The position numbers were made by a program, and so were the translations under genes. The notes beneath the pieces were generated by a model that saw only the letters and a program-made list of their open reading frames with translations, was not told the origin of the DNA and made no database searches. From CAYFKJ01 sp964343605 (GTDB lineage Bacteria > Pseudomonadota > Alphaproteobacteria > UBA2966), in the NCBI GenBank assembly GCA_964343605.1, contig CAYFKJ010000002.1:558001-622000 (forward strand): a stretch of 64,000 bases of DNA, in the 5' to 3' direction. This document shows positions 1-10,094 of this stretch, piece after piece. Position 1 is the first letter of the stretch. Every line of letters starts with the position of its first letter.

Positions 1-838
1 GGTCGACATGGGCGGCGGCGGAGGCGGCAACCAGCGGCTTGGCGTGGAAGGCGACCCCAAGGCCCGCGCCCTGAAGCATCGGGATGTCGTTGGCGCCGTC
101 GCCGACAGCCAGCGTTTCCTCAACCTTCAAACCCAACTCGTCAGCGTGTTTCTCCAGCGCCATCAGCTTCGCCTGTTTGTCGAGAATGGGCGGAATGACC
201 TTGCCTGAAAGGCGTCCGGCCACGATTTCCAGCGTGTTCGCCTGATGTTCGTGAAAACCCAACTCCTTGGCCACCAGTTCGGTGAAGTAGGTAAAGCCGC
301 CCGAGACGAGCGTGGTGTAGGCGCCATGCTTGCTCATGGTTCTAACCAGGGCTTTGGCCCCGGGCATTTCCGTCACGCGCTCGTTCATCGCCTGATAGAG
401 CACTTCGACGTCAAGGCCGTGCAGCATTTCGGCCCGCCGGATAAGACTTTCGCTGAAATCGAGCTCGCCGCGCATGGCGGCTTCGGTGATTTCGGAGACC
501 TCGTCACGCAAGCCCGCGTACTCGGCGATTTCGACGATGCACTCCTGCTCGATCATCGTGGAGTCCATGTCGGAGATCAGCAGCCGCTTGCGCCGGTTGG
601 CCGTCGGCTGGGCGACGATGTCGACGGGCGCGTCGCGCAGGTATTGGCGGACCGCGGATTCGGCGACGTCGGGGCTGAAACCGGAATAGAGGATGTCGCA
701 GGCGAGGTCCGGCGACAGCCAGTCCGGATCGGCGCAGTCCGCACCGGCTTCCTCAAGGGCGCCCAGCGCCAGAGAGGCGACGTCCCGGTTAAGGGGCGCC
801 CAGGCGCGATTGCCCGTGAGGGTGAGGACGTTTTCCAC
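1..838 (-). CDS. serB: Phosphoserine phosphatase SerB (3' end cut by the window)
   Basis: SerB hydrolyses O-phosphoserine to serine, the last step of serine synthesis in the cytoplasm. The minus strand reads a HAD-family protein of 279 visible residues. The nucleophile motif is DMDSTMIEQE, followed by the Ser/Gly motif SGGFTYF, the lysine in LDKQAK and the late aspartate motif VGDGANDIPML, which is the canonical HAD order. I chose the GTG start at 838 because the protein then begins ENVLTLTG, as alphaproteobacterial SerB does, and no ATG lies in frame just upstream. The gene runs off the left edge, so the stop is not visible. It is divergent from miaA, with 83 bp between the starts. The family call is firm; the exact start is less so. 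Confidence 0.93.
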   Translation of the reverse strand, partial: MENVLTLTGNRAWAPLNRDVASLALGALEEAGADCADPDWLSPDLACDILYSGFSPDVAESAVRQYLRDAPVDIVAQPTANRRKRLLISDMDSTMIEQECIVEIAEYAGLRDEVSEITEAAMRGELDFSESLIRRAEMLHGLDVEVLYQAMNERVTEMPGAKALVRTMSKHGAYTTLVSGGFTYFTELVAKELGFHEHQANTLEIVAGRLSGKVIPPILDKQAKLMALEKHADELGLKVEETLAVGDGANDIPMLQGAGLGVAFHAKPLVAASAAAHVD

Positions 839-921
839 TATGGTGCGCCGGACATTTCTAAAATCAAAACGGACCGCCCGCGTGAGCGGCGGCTGGACGG
901 CAGGCGATTACCGAAGAGTTC

Positions 922-1890
922 ATGAAACACGGCGTCATATTCTTGGCCGGACCGACGGCCAGCGGGAAATCCGCCGTCGCGATCAGCCTGGCGGAAAAAA
1001 TCGCGGAGCTGACTGACAACGGCTGTGTCGGCGGCGTGATCATAAATGCCGACAGCATGCAGGTCTATCGCGACCTCGAAATTATTACCGCAAGACCCGA
1101 CGAATCGGCGGAAAAAAGGGTGCCGCACCGGCTCTATGGCATCCTGAACGGCCGGGAGCGGTGTTCCGTCGGCCGCTGGCTGGAACTGGCGGTGCCGGAG
1201 ATCAAAAACGCGTTGGCCGGCGGGCGCGTGCCCATCGTCGTCGGCGGCACCGGACTTTACTTCAAGGCGCTGATCGAGGGTTTGGCGCCCGTGCCTGAAA
1301 TTTCAGCCGACATTCGAGACGAAATGCTAAGGCGGATGGCGAGCTTGGGCGCCGAGGCGTTCCACGCCCGACTTGCCGCCGATGATCCCGCGGCCGCCGC
1401 CCGCATATCGGTCTCCGACAAACAACGATTGCTGCGCGCCGCCGGCGTTTTTGCGGCGACCGGAAGGACGCTATCGGACTGGCAGTCCGATCCGCCGTCG
1501 GGCGGGCTTGATCTGCCATTTGCGCCGCTCGTGCTAACCCCAGAGAGGGAAACGGTATACCGGCGTTGCGAGGCGCGATTCGACGCCATGGTGGAGGCGG
1601 GCGCGGTGGCGGAGGTGGACAAACTCCTGGCCCGTAAACTCGATCCCGATTTGCCCGTCATGAAGGCGGTGGGCGTGCCGGAAATCGCCGCCCACCTGGC
1701 GGGCGAAACGGATTTGGAGACCGCAGTTTCCGAGGCGAATCAGGCATCCAGGCGCTACGCCAAGCGGCAATTCACCTGGATTCGCAATCAGATGCAGAAC
1801 TGGAATTCATACTCTGAGCAAGATTCGGAAAGATTATTGCCAAAAATCTTTTCATTTGTTCGTCAATTTCTGTTGACCGCAAACGGCTGA
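922..1890 (+). CDS. miaA: tRNA dimethylallyltransferase MiaA
   Basis: MiaA transfers a dimethylallyl group to N6 of A37 in tRNAs that read UNN codons. The 322-residue protein has the expected length. It shows a P-loop GPTASGKS near residue 9, the NADSMQVYRDL motif around residue 43, VVGGTGLYFKAL near 107, and a C-terminal basic segment RRYAKRQFTWIRNQ that contacts the anticodon stem. These are family hallmarks. It is divergent from serB and precedes the ilv genes, an order common in alphaproteobacteria. A GC-rich hairpin follows the stop at 1890, so it probably ends its own transcript. Confidence 0.96.
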   Translation: MKHGVIFLAGPTASGKSAVAISLAEKIAELTDNGCVGGVIINADSMQVYRDLEIITARPDESAEKRVPHRLYGILNGRERCSVGRWLELAVPEIKNALAGGRVPIVVGGTGLYFKALIEGLAPVPEISADIRDEMLRRMASLGAEAFHARLAADDPAAAARISVSDKQRLLRAAGVFAATGRTLSDWQSDPPSGGLDLPFAPLVLTPERETVYRRCEARFDAMVEAGAVAEVDKLLARKLDPDLPVMKAVGVPEIAAHLAGETDLETAVSEANQASRRYAKRQFTWIRNQMQNWNSYSEQDSERLLPKIFSFVRQFLLTANG

Positions 1891-1912
1891 ACGACTAGTT
1901 TGTCGCGGTTTT

Positions 1913-1947
1913 CCGCCGCCTTGGGCTCTCCGGGCGGCGGCTTTCAA
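1913..1947 (+). terminator. Putative terminator after miaA
   Basis: An 8-bp GC stem, CCGCCGCC at 1913-1920 with GGCGGCGG at 1933-1940, encloses a 12-nt loop and is followed by CTTTCAATT. The T-run is weak, so this is a plausible rather than a strong intrinsic terminator between miaA and ilvB. Confidence 0.5.
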
Positions 1948-2013
1948 TTATAGCCACGGCCGCTCGGCGCAATTCCGCGCGCGGGCGGTTTCGTCACGAG
2001 TGAGGAAAAGAAA

Positions 2014-3771
<1,758 letters not shown>

Positions 3772-3881
3772 CCGGCGTGAACGGCATTCATCGCAAGTCA
3801 TTTGGCGGAACGAAATAAGACGGAATGGAAGCGCCCCGGCGACGTGTATGGGTCGACCGGCGGCGCTCAGGAGATTAAAGC

Positions 3882-4388
3882 GTGGAACATGTTACCGAGA
3901 CCCACACCATCGGTGTCCTGGTCGATAACGAAGCGGGCGTCCTTGCCCGCGTCATTGGCCTTTTTTCCGGCCGGGGTTACAATATTGAAAGCCTGACGGT
4001 GGCCGAGGTCGATCAGTCCGAGCACCAGTCGCGCATCACCATCGTAACATCGGGTACGCCCCAGGTGATCGAACAGATCAAGGCGCAGCTCGGCCGACTG
4101 GTGCCGGTGCACGGCGTCAGCGACATGACGGTGGAAGGCCCTCATGTCGAGCGCGAGCTTGCCCTCGTCAAGGTCGCCGGGACGGGCGACGCGCGTGTGG
4201 AATCGCTGCGCATCGCAGATATTTTCCGGGCCCGGGTAGTGGACAGCACCATCGATTCATTCGTTTTTGAAATTACCGGATCGACCAGCAAGCTCGATAC
4301 CTTCATCGGTCTGATGCGGCCGCTCGGGCTGGTGGATGTATCCCGCACCGGTGTCGTCGCGATTTCGCGTGGCGCGGAGCCCATGTAA
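3882..4388 (+). CDS. ilvN: Acetolactate synthase, small regulatory subunit
   Basis: The small subunit activates the catalytic subunit and carries valine feedback inhibition. The 168 residues match the family. An N-terminal ACT domain (HTIGVLVDNEAGVLARV, GLFSGRGYNIESL) is followed by the AHAS-specific C-terminal domain. The start is GTG at 3882 with CAGGAG at 3868-3873 as ribosome site; reading begins MEHVTETHTIGV, as expected. It sits between ilvB and ilvC in the same orientation, probably on one transcript. The symbol ilvH would be equally acceptable. Confidence 0.96.
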   Translation: MEHVTETHTIGVLVDNEAGVLARVIGLFSGRGYNIESLTVAEVDQSEHQSRITIVTSGTPQVIEQIKAQLGRLVPVHGVSDMTVEGPHVERELALVKVAGTGDARVESLRIADIFRARVVDSTIDSFVFEITGSTSKLDTFIGLMRPLGLVDVSRTGVVAISRGAEPM

Positions 4389-4470
4389 TAGGCCGTCGGG
4401 CCCCAGTTTCTGAATTCAAGTCAACCCGCCGGCCGCGGCCGGCTACGAGATGAACCGAAAGGATACCAAG

Positions 4471-5490
4471 ATGCGCGTTTACTACGACCGCGACGCCGAC
4501 GTGAACCTGATCAAGGGCAAGAATGTCGTCGTTATCGGCTATGGCAGCCAGGGCCACGCCCATGCCATGAACATGCGCGATTCCGGCGTCGAGAACGTCT
4601 GCATCGCGCTTCGTCCCGGCTCGGCCAGCGCTGCCAAGGCAGAGGGTGCCGGCTTCAAGGTGATGTCGGTGTCGGACGCCGCCGCCTGGGGCGATGTTCT
4701 CATGATGCTGACGCCCGACGAGCTGCAGGCCGAGATTTACGCCGAGCACCTGCACGGCAACATGAAGGAGGGCGCCGCCCTGGCCTTCGCCCACGGGCTC
4801 AACGTCCACTTCAACCTGATCGAGCCCCGCGCCGATCTCGACGTCTTCATGATCGCGCCCAAGGGCCCCGGCCATACCGTGCGTTCGGAATACGAGCGCG
4901 GCGGCGGCGTGCCCTGCCTGGTGGCGGTCGACCAGAACGCTTCCGGCAACGCCCTGGAAGTGGCGCTCTCCTACGCCTCCGCTATCGGCGGCGGCCGCGC
5001 CGGCACCATCGAGACGACCTTCAAGGAAGAATGCGAAACCGATCTCTTCGGCGAGCAAGTCGTCTTGTGCGGCGGTCTTACCAGCCTCATCCAGGCCGGC
5101 TACGAAACCCTCGTCGAAGCCGGTTACGCCCCTGAGATGGCCTACTTCGAGTGCCTGCACGAGGTCAAACTGATCGTCGACCTGATCTACGAGGGCGGCA
5201 TGGCCAACATGCGCTACTCGATCTCCAACACCGCGGAATACGGCGACTACACGCGCGGTCCGCGTATCATCAACGATGAATCGAAGGCCGAGATGAAGCG
5301 CGTGTTGGCGGAAATCCAGGAAGGCAAGTTCGCCCGTGAATGGATGCTGGAGAACAAGGTCGGTCAGACCAGCTTCAAGGCCATGCGCCGCCGTTCCGCC
5401 GAGCACCCGATCGAGGAGGTCGGCGTGCGTCTCCGCGGCATGATGCCGTGGATTTCCGAAAACGCGCTGGTCGACAAGGACAAGAACTAG
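4471..5490 (+). CDS. ilvC: Ketol-acid reductoisomerase (class I)
   Basis: IlvC isomerises and reduces acetolactate to dihydroxyisovalerate with NADPH and Mg2+. From the ATG at 4471 the protein is 339 residues, the class I length, and starts MRVYYDRDAD. An upstream ATG at 4450 would add seven residues, but AAAGGA at 4458-4463 is placed correctly for 4471. Visible features are the Rossmann motif GYGSQGHAHA, the phosphate-binding LRPGSAS, the catalytic FMIAPKGPGHTVR, and the metal ligands in the FGEQ and LIYEGGMANMRYS segments. It is the third ilv gene in the cluster. Confidence 0.97.
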   Translation: MRVYYDRDADVNLIKGKNVVVIGYGSQGHAHAMNMRDSGVENVCIALRPGSASAAKAEGAGFKVMSVSDAAAWGDVLMMLTPDELQAEIYAEHLHGNMKEGAALAFAHGLNVHFNLIEPRADLDVFMIAPKGPGHTVRSEYERGGGVPCLVAVDQNASGNALEVALSYASAIGGGRAGTIETTFKEECETDLFGEQVVLCGGLTSLIQAGYETLVEAGYAPEMAYFECLHEVKLIVDLIYEGGMANMRYSISNTAEYGDYTRGPRIINDESKAEMKRVLAEIQEGKFAREWMLENKVGQTSFKAMRRRSAEHPIEEVGVRLRGMMPWISENALVDKDKN

Positions 5491-5516
5491 CCACACTCCG
5501 GGGGGAGACGCGAGCG

Positions 5517-6110
5517 ATGCCCGATATGGACAAGACCGTCTCCCCTCAGGATGTACTGGATTTCTGGTTCGGCCCCGCGGGATCGGAAGAATACGGCAAG
5601 CCTCGCGAGGCTTGGTTCGTCAAAGACGATGGCTTTGACGAGGAAATCCGGGCCAGATTCGGCGCCGCCGTGGAAGCCGCCATCGACGGCGGTTTCGAGG
5701 ACTGGCGAGACAGCTTCGAAGGCTCGTTGGCCCTCGTCATTCTGCTCGACCAGTTTCCCCGCAATTTGTTCCGGGGCTCGCCCCGTTCATTCGCCGGCGA
5801 CCCCAGGGCGCGGGAGGTCGCATCCCAGGCGATCGAAAGGGAGTTTCACCTGTCGGCGTCTTCGGTGGAGGTGGTCTTCTACCTGCTGCCGTTCGAGCAT
5901 AGCGAGGACATGGCCGATCAGGAGCGCTCCTTGGTGCTGTTCAATGAACTGCCGGAATCGCCTGAAAAGGCCAACTGGCTTCTTTACGCGCAGAAGCACT
6001 ACGACGTCGTCGAGAAGTACGGGCGCTTTCCCCATCGCAACGCCGTTCTGGGGCGGGAGAATACGCCGGAGGAAGACGATTATCTCGCCCAACCCGATGC
6101 GGGATTCTGA
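5517..6110 (+). CDS. DUF924 family protein
   Basis: A 197-residue soluble protein of the DUF924 family, whose biochemical role is not established. Recognisable features are VLDFWFG at the N-terminus, a central LALVILLDQFPRNLFRG, LPFEHSEDM and YGRFPHRNAVLGR near the end, all typical of the family. The ATG at 5517 is preceded by GGGGGAGA. It begins 26 bp after ilvC and may be cotranscribed with it. The downstream oxidoreductase follows after 26 bp. Confidence 0.88.
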   Translation: MPDMDKTVSPQDVLDFWFGPAGSEEYGKPREAWFVKDDGFDEEIRARFGAAVEAAIDGGFEDWRDSFEGSLALVILLDQFPRNLFRGSPRSFAGDPRAREVASQAIEREFHLSASSVEVVFYLLPFEHSEDMADQERSLVLFNELPESPEKANWLLYAQKHYDVVEKYGRFPHRNAVLGRENTPEEDDYLAQPDAGF

Positions 6111-6136
6111 CCAGCGAAACAAGACACGGGGGCGGC

Positions 6137-7147
6137 ATGAAGCCGGTTCACTGGGGCATCATCAGCACGGCCAAGATCGGTACGGCGCAGGTTGTTCCGG
6201 CTATGCAGCTGAGCGACGAGATCGTCATTTCGGCCATATCATCGCGCGATTTCGAATCCGCCAAAGCGGCAGCCGCGGATCTCGGCATCGCGAACGCCTA
6301 TGGCTCTTATGAGGAGCTCCTGGCCGATCCCGAAATCGAGGCGATCTACAATCCGCTTCCCAATCACCTTCATGTGCCCTGGACGATCAGGGCGCTGGAG
6401 GCCGGCAAGCACGTGCTTTGCGAAAAACCCATCGCCCTGGACGCGGTGGAGGCGGAGCGACTGGTTGAGGCCAGCGAACGCACGGGCAAACTGGTCGAGG
6501 AAGCCTTCATGGTGCGCCAAAGCCCGCAGTGGCTTCGCGTCGTCGAACTGGTGCGGTCGGGCCGGATCGGCGAACTTCGCGCCATTCAGGGCGTCTTCAG
6601 CTACTTCAACGATGATCCCGCAAACATTCGCAATATGGCCGATATCGGCGGGGGCGGTGTCTACGACATCGGCTGCTACCCGATCACCACCTCGCGAATG
6701 GTGACGGGTGCCGAACCGTCCCGCGTCGTCGCCACGCTGGAGCGCGATCCCGTTATGAAGACGGACCGCCTGGCCAGCGCCATCATGGAATTTCCCGGCG
6801 GCGTGCAGGCGAGTTGGCTATGCTCCACCCAACTTGTCCCCTATCAGCGCATGCAGTTCTTTGGCACGAAGGGACGCATTGAGGTCGAGGTTCCCTTCAA
6901 CGCGCCCAACGACCGGCCCTGCCGCCTTATGATCGACGACGGACGGGACAGGTTCGGTTCGGGCATCGAGATTGAGGAAATGCCCGTCAACGATCAATAC
7001 ACCCTCCAGGGCGAATTGTTCTCCCGCGCCATCCGGGGTGAGGGGCCGGTGACCGTGACGTTGGAAAACTCCATCGCCAACATGAAGGTGATCGACGCTA
7101 TATTCGAATCCGCAAGAACGAACGCATGGGTCGAGATCGATGGTTGA
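6137..7147 (+). CDS. Gfo/Idh/MocA family NAD(P)-dependent oxidoreductase
   Basis: A 336-residue dehydrogenase of the Gfo/Idh/MocA superfamily, which oxidises sugars, inositols or related polyols. The N-terminal Rossmann segment is WGIISTAKIGTA, less canonical than GxGxxG. The conserved CEKPIALD supplies the catalytic-site lysine near residue 97. The C-terminal half has GGGGVYDIGCYPI, typical of the D-xylose dehydrogenase / dihydrodiol dehydrogenase-like branch. The substrate cannot be read from sequence. GGGGGCGGC lies before the ATG, and the gene may share a transcript with the DUF924 gene. Confidence 0.88.
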   Translation: MKPVHWGIISTAKIGTAQVVPAMQLSDEIVISAISSRDFESAKAAAADLGIANAYGSYEELLADPEIEAIYNPLPNHLHVPWTIRALEAGKHVLCEKPIALDAVEAERLVEASERTGKLVEEAFMVRQSPQWLRVVELVRSGRIGELRAIQGVFSYFNDDPANIRNMADIGGGGVYDIGCYPITTSRMVTGAEPSRVVATLERDPVMKTDRLASAIMEFPGGVQASWLCSTQLVPYQRMQFFGTKGRIEVEVPFNAPNDRPCRLMIDDGRDRFGSGIEIEEMPVNDQYTLQGELFSRAIRGEGPVTVTLENSIANMKVIDAIFESARTNAWVEIDG

Positions 7148-7212
7148 GGTGAGATTGGACTCCTCTAAAGCGACGCACTAGTTTTTGTTGGATTGGAGTT
7201 GGAGTTGCCTGG

Positions 7213-8196
7213 ATGAAAACGCGAAGCGGCAAGGATCGTCCCGTATACGAGCCCACCGACGAACTTATGGCGGTCTGGCCCGGCGTGTCGGGAAATCCGG
7301 TCAATGGGTTGGGTGAGGAGGATCGCAGTCCGCCGCGGCCGGTTTTCTGGCGCACCGACGATTCCATTCAGCACACCGACGTCCTTTACTATTTCTACGA
7401 CCGCTACAAGGACAACGAACGCATCAAGAAAACGCGCGAATACCGGCAAAAAAACGCCGCGATCGAGATCAGTGAAATCGCCTCGGAACCAGCCAATCCT
7501 CCTTCGCAGGGGTGGACCGAAGCGGTCAAAGAAGCAGCCTTGGCGTGCGGCGCGGACGAGGTCGGAATTTGCGAGTATCGCCCGGAATGGACCTATGTCG
7601 ACCGTCCCCAGCCCAACGGCAAATGGTGCATCGTCATGGGCTTCGAACACGACTACGACGAACTCAACACCGCGCCCCACGAAAGCGCCTACATCGAGGT
7701 TATGAACCAGTACGGCCGGGCCGGCGGTGCTGCGAAGCACCTGGCCAACTGGATCCGGGAGCGCGGTTATCCGGCTGAAGCCAAAACCGGCCCGATGACA
7801 GAAGATGTGCTAATGATCCCCGCGGCCATCGAAGCCGGGCTCGGCGAACTGGGCAAGCACGGTTCGATGATCAACAAGCGCATGGGCTCCAACTTCCGCC
7901 TGTCAATGGTTTTGACCGACCTGCCGGTTGCCACGGATCAGCCCGAGGAATTCGGCGGGGACGTGTTTTGCCACACTTGCCAGGTCTGCATGAACGCCTG
8001 CCCGCCGGACGCCATCTATGCCGAAAAGCAGGTCCTGCGCGGCGAGCTGAAGTGGTATGTCGATTTCGACAAGTGCATCCAGTACTTCGTGGACAACGAA
8101 ACCTGCGGCATTTGCCTCGCGGTGTGTCCCTGGAGCCGCCCGGGCGTGGCCGAAAATCTCACCGTCAAGATGGCTCGCCGACTGCAGCGAAAGTAA
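7213..8196 (+). CDS. Reductive-dehalogenase-like 4Fe-4S protein, short and without TAT signal
   Basis: A 327-residue cytoplasmic iron-sulfur protein related to RdhA and QueG. The C-terminus has two ferredoxin motifs: C253-x2-C-x2-C-x3-CP and C288-x9-C-x2-C-x3-CPWSRPG. The second arrangement, a lone Cys followed by CGICLAVCPWS, is characteristic of reductive dehalogenases. Upstream is AAIEAGLGELGKHGS followed by LSMVLTDLP, shared by RdhA and epoxyqueuosine reductases. There is no twin-arginine signal and no RdhB anchor gene nearby, and the corrinoid domain would be shorter than in characterised RdhA. It is likely a corrinoid-dependent reductase of unknown substrate; QueG-like activity is less likely because of the second motif. 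Confidence 0.75.
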   Translation: MKTRSGKDRPVYEPTDELMAVWPGVSGNPVNGLGEEDRSPPRPVFWRTDDSIQHTDVLYYFYDRYKDNERIKKTREYRQKNAAIEISEIASEPANPPSQGWTEAVKEAALACGADEVGICEYRPEWTYVDRPQPNGKWCIVMGFEHDYDELNTAPHESAYIEVMNQYGRAGGAAKHLANWIRERGYPAEAKTGPMTEDVLMIPAAIEAGLGELGKHGSMINKRMGSNFRLSMVLTDLPVATDQPEEFGGDVFCHTCQVCMNACPPDAIYAEKQVLRGELKWYVDFDKCIQYFVDNETCGICLAVCPWSRPGVAENLTVKMARRLQRK

Positions 8197-8197
8197 G

Positions 8198-8899
8198 TTA
8201 GTGCGCGTCGTGAAAGATGATGCCGAGGGTGTGGCGCAGTCCAGATCGCAGTTCGCTGACACCGTGGCGCATTTTGAGGCGGTAGTAGCCGCGTTTTCCT
8301 TCGGCGGGACGTTCGTTGACGGCAAAGGCGACGGCGTCGCCCTGTTTCAGCGGCACCACGCTGGCCCGTGATTGGGAGCGGGGCTTCTGCTCCGTCAGGA
8401 CGAACTCCCCGCCCGCGAAATCGACGCCGGGCCGGTCCAGCAGGATGGCGATCTGGATGGGGAAGTGAAGCTCGCCATAGAGATCCTGGTGCAGCCTGTT
8501 GTAGTCACCCGCCCGATACCGCAAGAGGAGGGGAGTTGGCCGGACTTGCTCGGCGGCGTGGCAGATCTCGAGGTATTGCTCCAGCGCCGGAGGGTAAGGC
8601 TCATGGCCGTTCAGTTTCCTCGCCCAATCGTTGGCTTTAGCGGCCATGGGCGGATAGAGCGCTTGGCGCAAACCGTCGATGTCATCAGGCAAGGGATAGG
8701 AATAGTACTTGTACTCGCCCTCCCCGAAACCGTGCCGGCGCATGTGGATGTGTGACCGGAATTGGCCTTCATCGTCGAACCCGTCGGCAATGGCGCGGCA
8801 GGTCTCCGCATCGATCAATTTCGGCAGGACGGCGAACCCGCGGTCATCCATTGCGGACCCAAAAGCGTCCCAATCGTAGGATGGGGTAGGGTAGATCAC
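8198..8899 (-). CDS. 2-oxoglutarate-Fe(II) dioxygenase family protein
   Basis: A 233-residue non-haem iron oxygenase. The facial triad is visible as H137 and D139 in NRLHQDLYGE and H212 in MRHGVS. R222 in GLRHTLGIIFHD is the likely 2-oxoglutarate anchor. This matches the uncharacterised bacterial 2OG-Fe(II) group often labelled COG3826. The start overlaps the stop of the upstream DMT transporter gene by 4 bp (ATGA), so the two are translationally coupled. It converges on the Fe-S protein gene with one base between the stops. The substrate is unknown. Confidence 0.85.
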   Translation of the reverse strand: MIYPTPSYDWDAFGSAMDDRGFAVLPKLIDAETCRAIADGFDDEGQFRSHIHMRRHGFGEGEYKYYSYPLPDDIDGLRQALYPPMAAKANDWARKLNGHEPYPPALEQYLEICHAAEQVRPTPLLLRYRAGDYNRLHQDLYGELHFPIQIAILLDRPGVDFAGGEFVLTEQKPRSQSRASVVPLKQGDAVAFAVNERPAEGKRGYYRLKMRHGVSELRSGLRHTLGIIFHDAH

Positions 8900-9864
8900 G
8901 GTTCCGTTGCCTCCCGCTGCGCGCCGCTGACGGCACCACCCAATCCGGCAAAGGGCCGGCCGTCAATAGCCGCCAGTCCCAAAGCGATAAGAGCCATGCC
9001 GGCGAAATGCACCGGTTCAAGCTGCTCACCCAAGATCACGACGCCCAGAAATATGGCCGAAACGGGTATGAGGAACGTGACCAGCAAGAGATTGGTCGCG
9101 CCCGCCGACGCAAGAATTCTGAAGTACATCACATAAGCCACCGCAGTCGACAGAACAGCGAGGCAGATAACGGCGAGCCATACCGGTGCGCCCGGCATGA
9201 CAAGGTCGAGCGGCCGGTCGACATAGAGCGCCAGGGGCAGGAGGACGAGAGAAGACGCCGTAAGCTGGCCGGTTGCCGTTACAAGCGGGTCGACACCCAT
9301 CGATTTGAAGCGCCTGCCGAAAACGCCGGCTGCCGCATAGGACATGGCGCCGCCCAGAACGGCCAATTGCGCCCAGCCATTGTCACCAAATCCCGAAAAT
9401 GCCGCGGGTCCGATCATGACCACGACGCCTGAAAAACCAATTCCGACTCCCATGCCCTTCATGGTCGTCATTCGTTCGTCCGCCAGAAAAATGCCGGCGA
9501 TAACCACCGTAAACAGCGGTGTGGTTGCGTTGAGGATCGAGGCCAATCCCGACGCAATGTGGGTTTGACCCCATACGATCAATGAAAATGGAATAGCGTT
9601 GTTAAGTAGACCCATCAATAAAAAAGCCAACCAGATGCTTGGATCGGTGGGCAGGCGTTTACCGGCCGCGAGGCAAAAGAGCCAAAGTGCGATTGCCGCA
9701 ATTCCGACGCGCAACGTGACGATGGTAAATGGCGGGAGGGCGTTGACGATGACGCCGACAAAGAAAAAGGACCCTCCCCACAAGAGGGAAAGCGTCCAAA
9801 GCGCGACCCAGTCGCGTAACCCCATCGATGTGGCTATTGATCCGGTCATCTGTTCCAACTCCAA
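8896..9864 (-). CDS. EamA/DMT-family transporter
   Basis: A 322-residue inner-membrane protein of the drug/metabolite transporter superfamily. About ten hydrophobic helices fall into two EamA repeats: the first starts WVALWTLSLLWGGSFFF and the second AVLGGAMSYAAAGVFGRR. Such proteins usually export amino acids, metabolites or drugs. The start may be the first ATG (9864) or an internal one four to six codons later. Coupling to the 2OG oxygenase gene suggests that the oxygenase product or substrate could be the cargo, which is inference. Confidence 0.87.
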   Translation of the reverse strand: MELEQMTGSIATSMGLRDWVALWTLSLLWGGSFFFVGVIVNALPPFTIVTLRVGIAAIALWLFCLAAGKRLPTDPSIWLAFLLMGLLNNAIPFSLIVWGQTHIASGLASILNATTPLFTVVIAGIFLADERMTTMKGMGVGIGFSGVVVMIGPAAFSGFGDNGWAQLAVLGGAMSYAAAGVFGRRFKSMGVDPLVTATGQLTASSLVLLPLALYVDRPLDLVMPGAPVWLAVICLAVLSTAVAYVMYFRILASAGATNLLLVTFLIPVSAIFLGVVILGEQLEPVHFAGMALIALGLAAIDGRPFAGLGGAVSGAQREATEP

Positions 9865-10094
9865 AAAGCAGTTGGATAGGCAGTACCAAATAGGAATCGC
9901 CTCGGCATTCCGGTTCCTGCTATTTCAGGCGGATATTTCTAGGCAATTGATTTCTATAATGAATCATCCGGATAGCTTTTATTGAATGCCTTTGTGTCTA
10001 AGGATCACATGAACTGTTTCGGCGAATAGGAATTCAGCCTATATTGCCGGTTTGGGGGTGCTCATCGAGGTGGATCAGGTGGTGGGAAGCTCTC

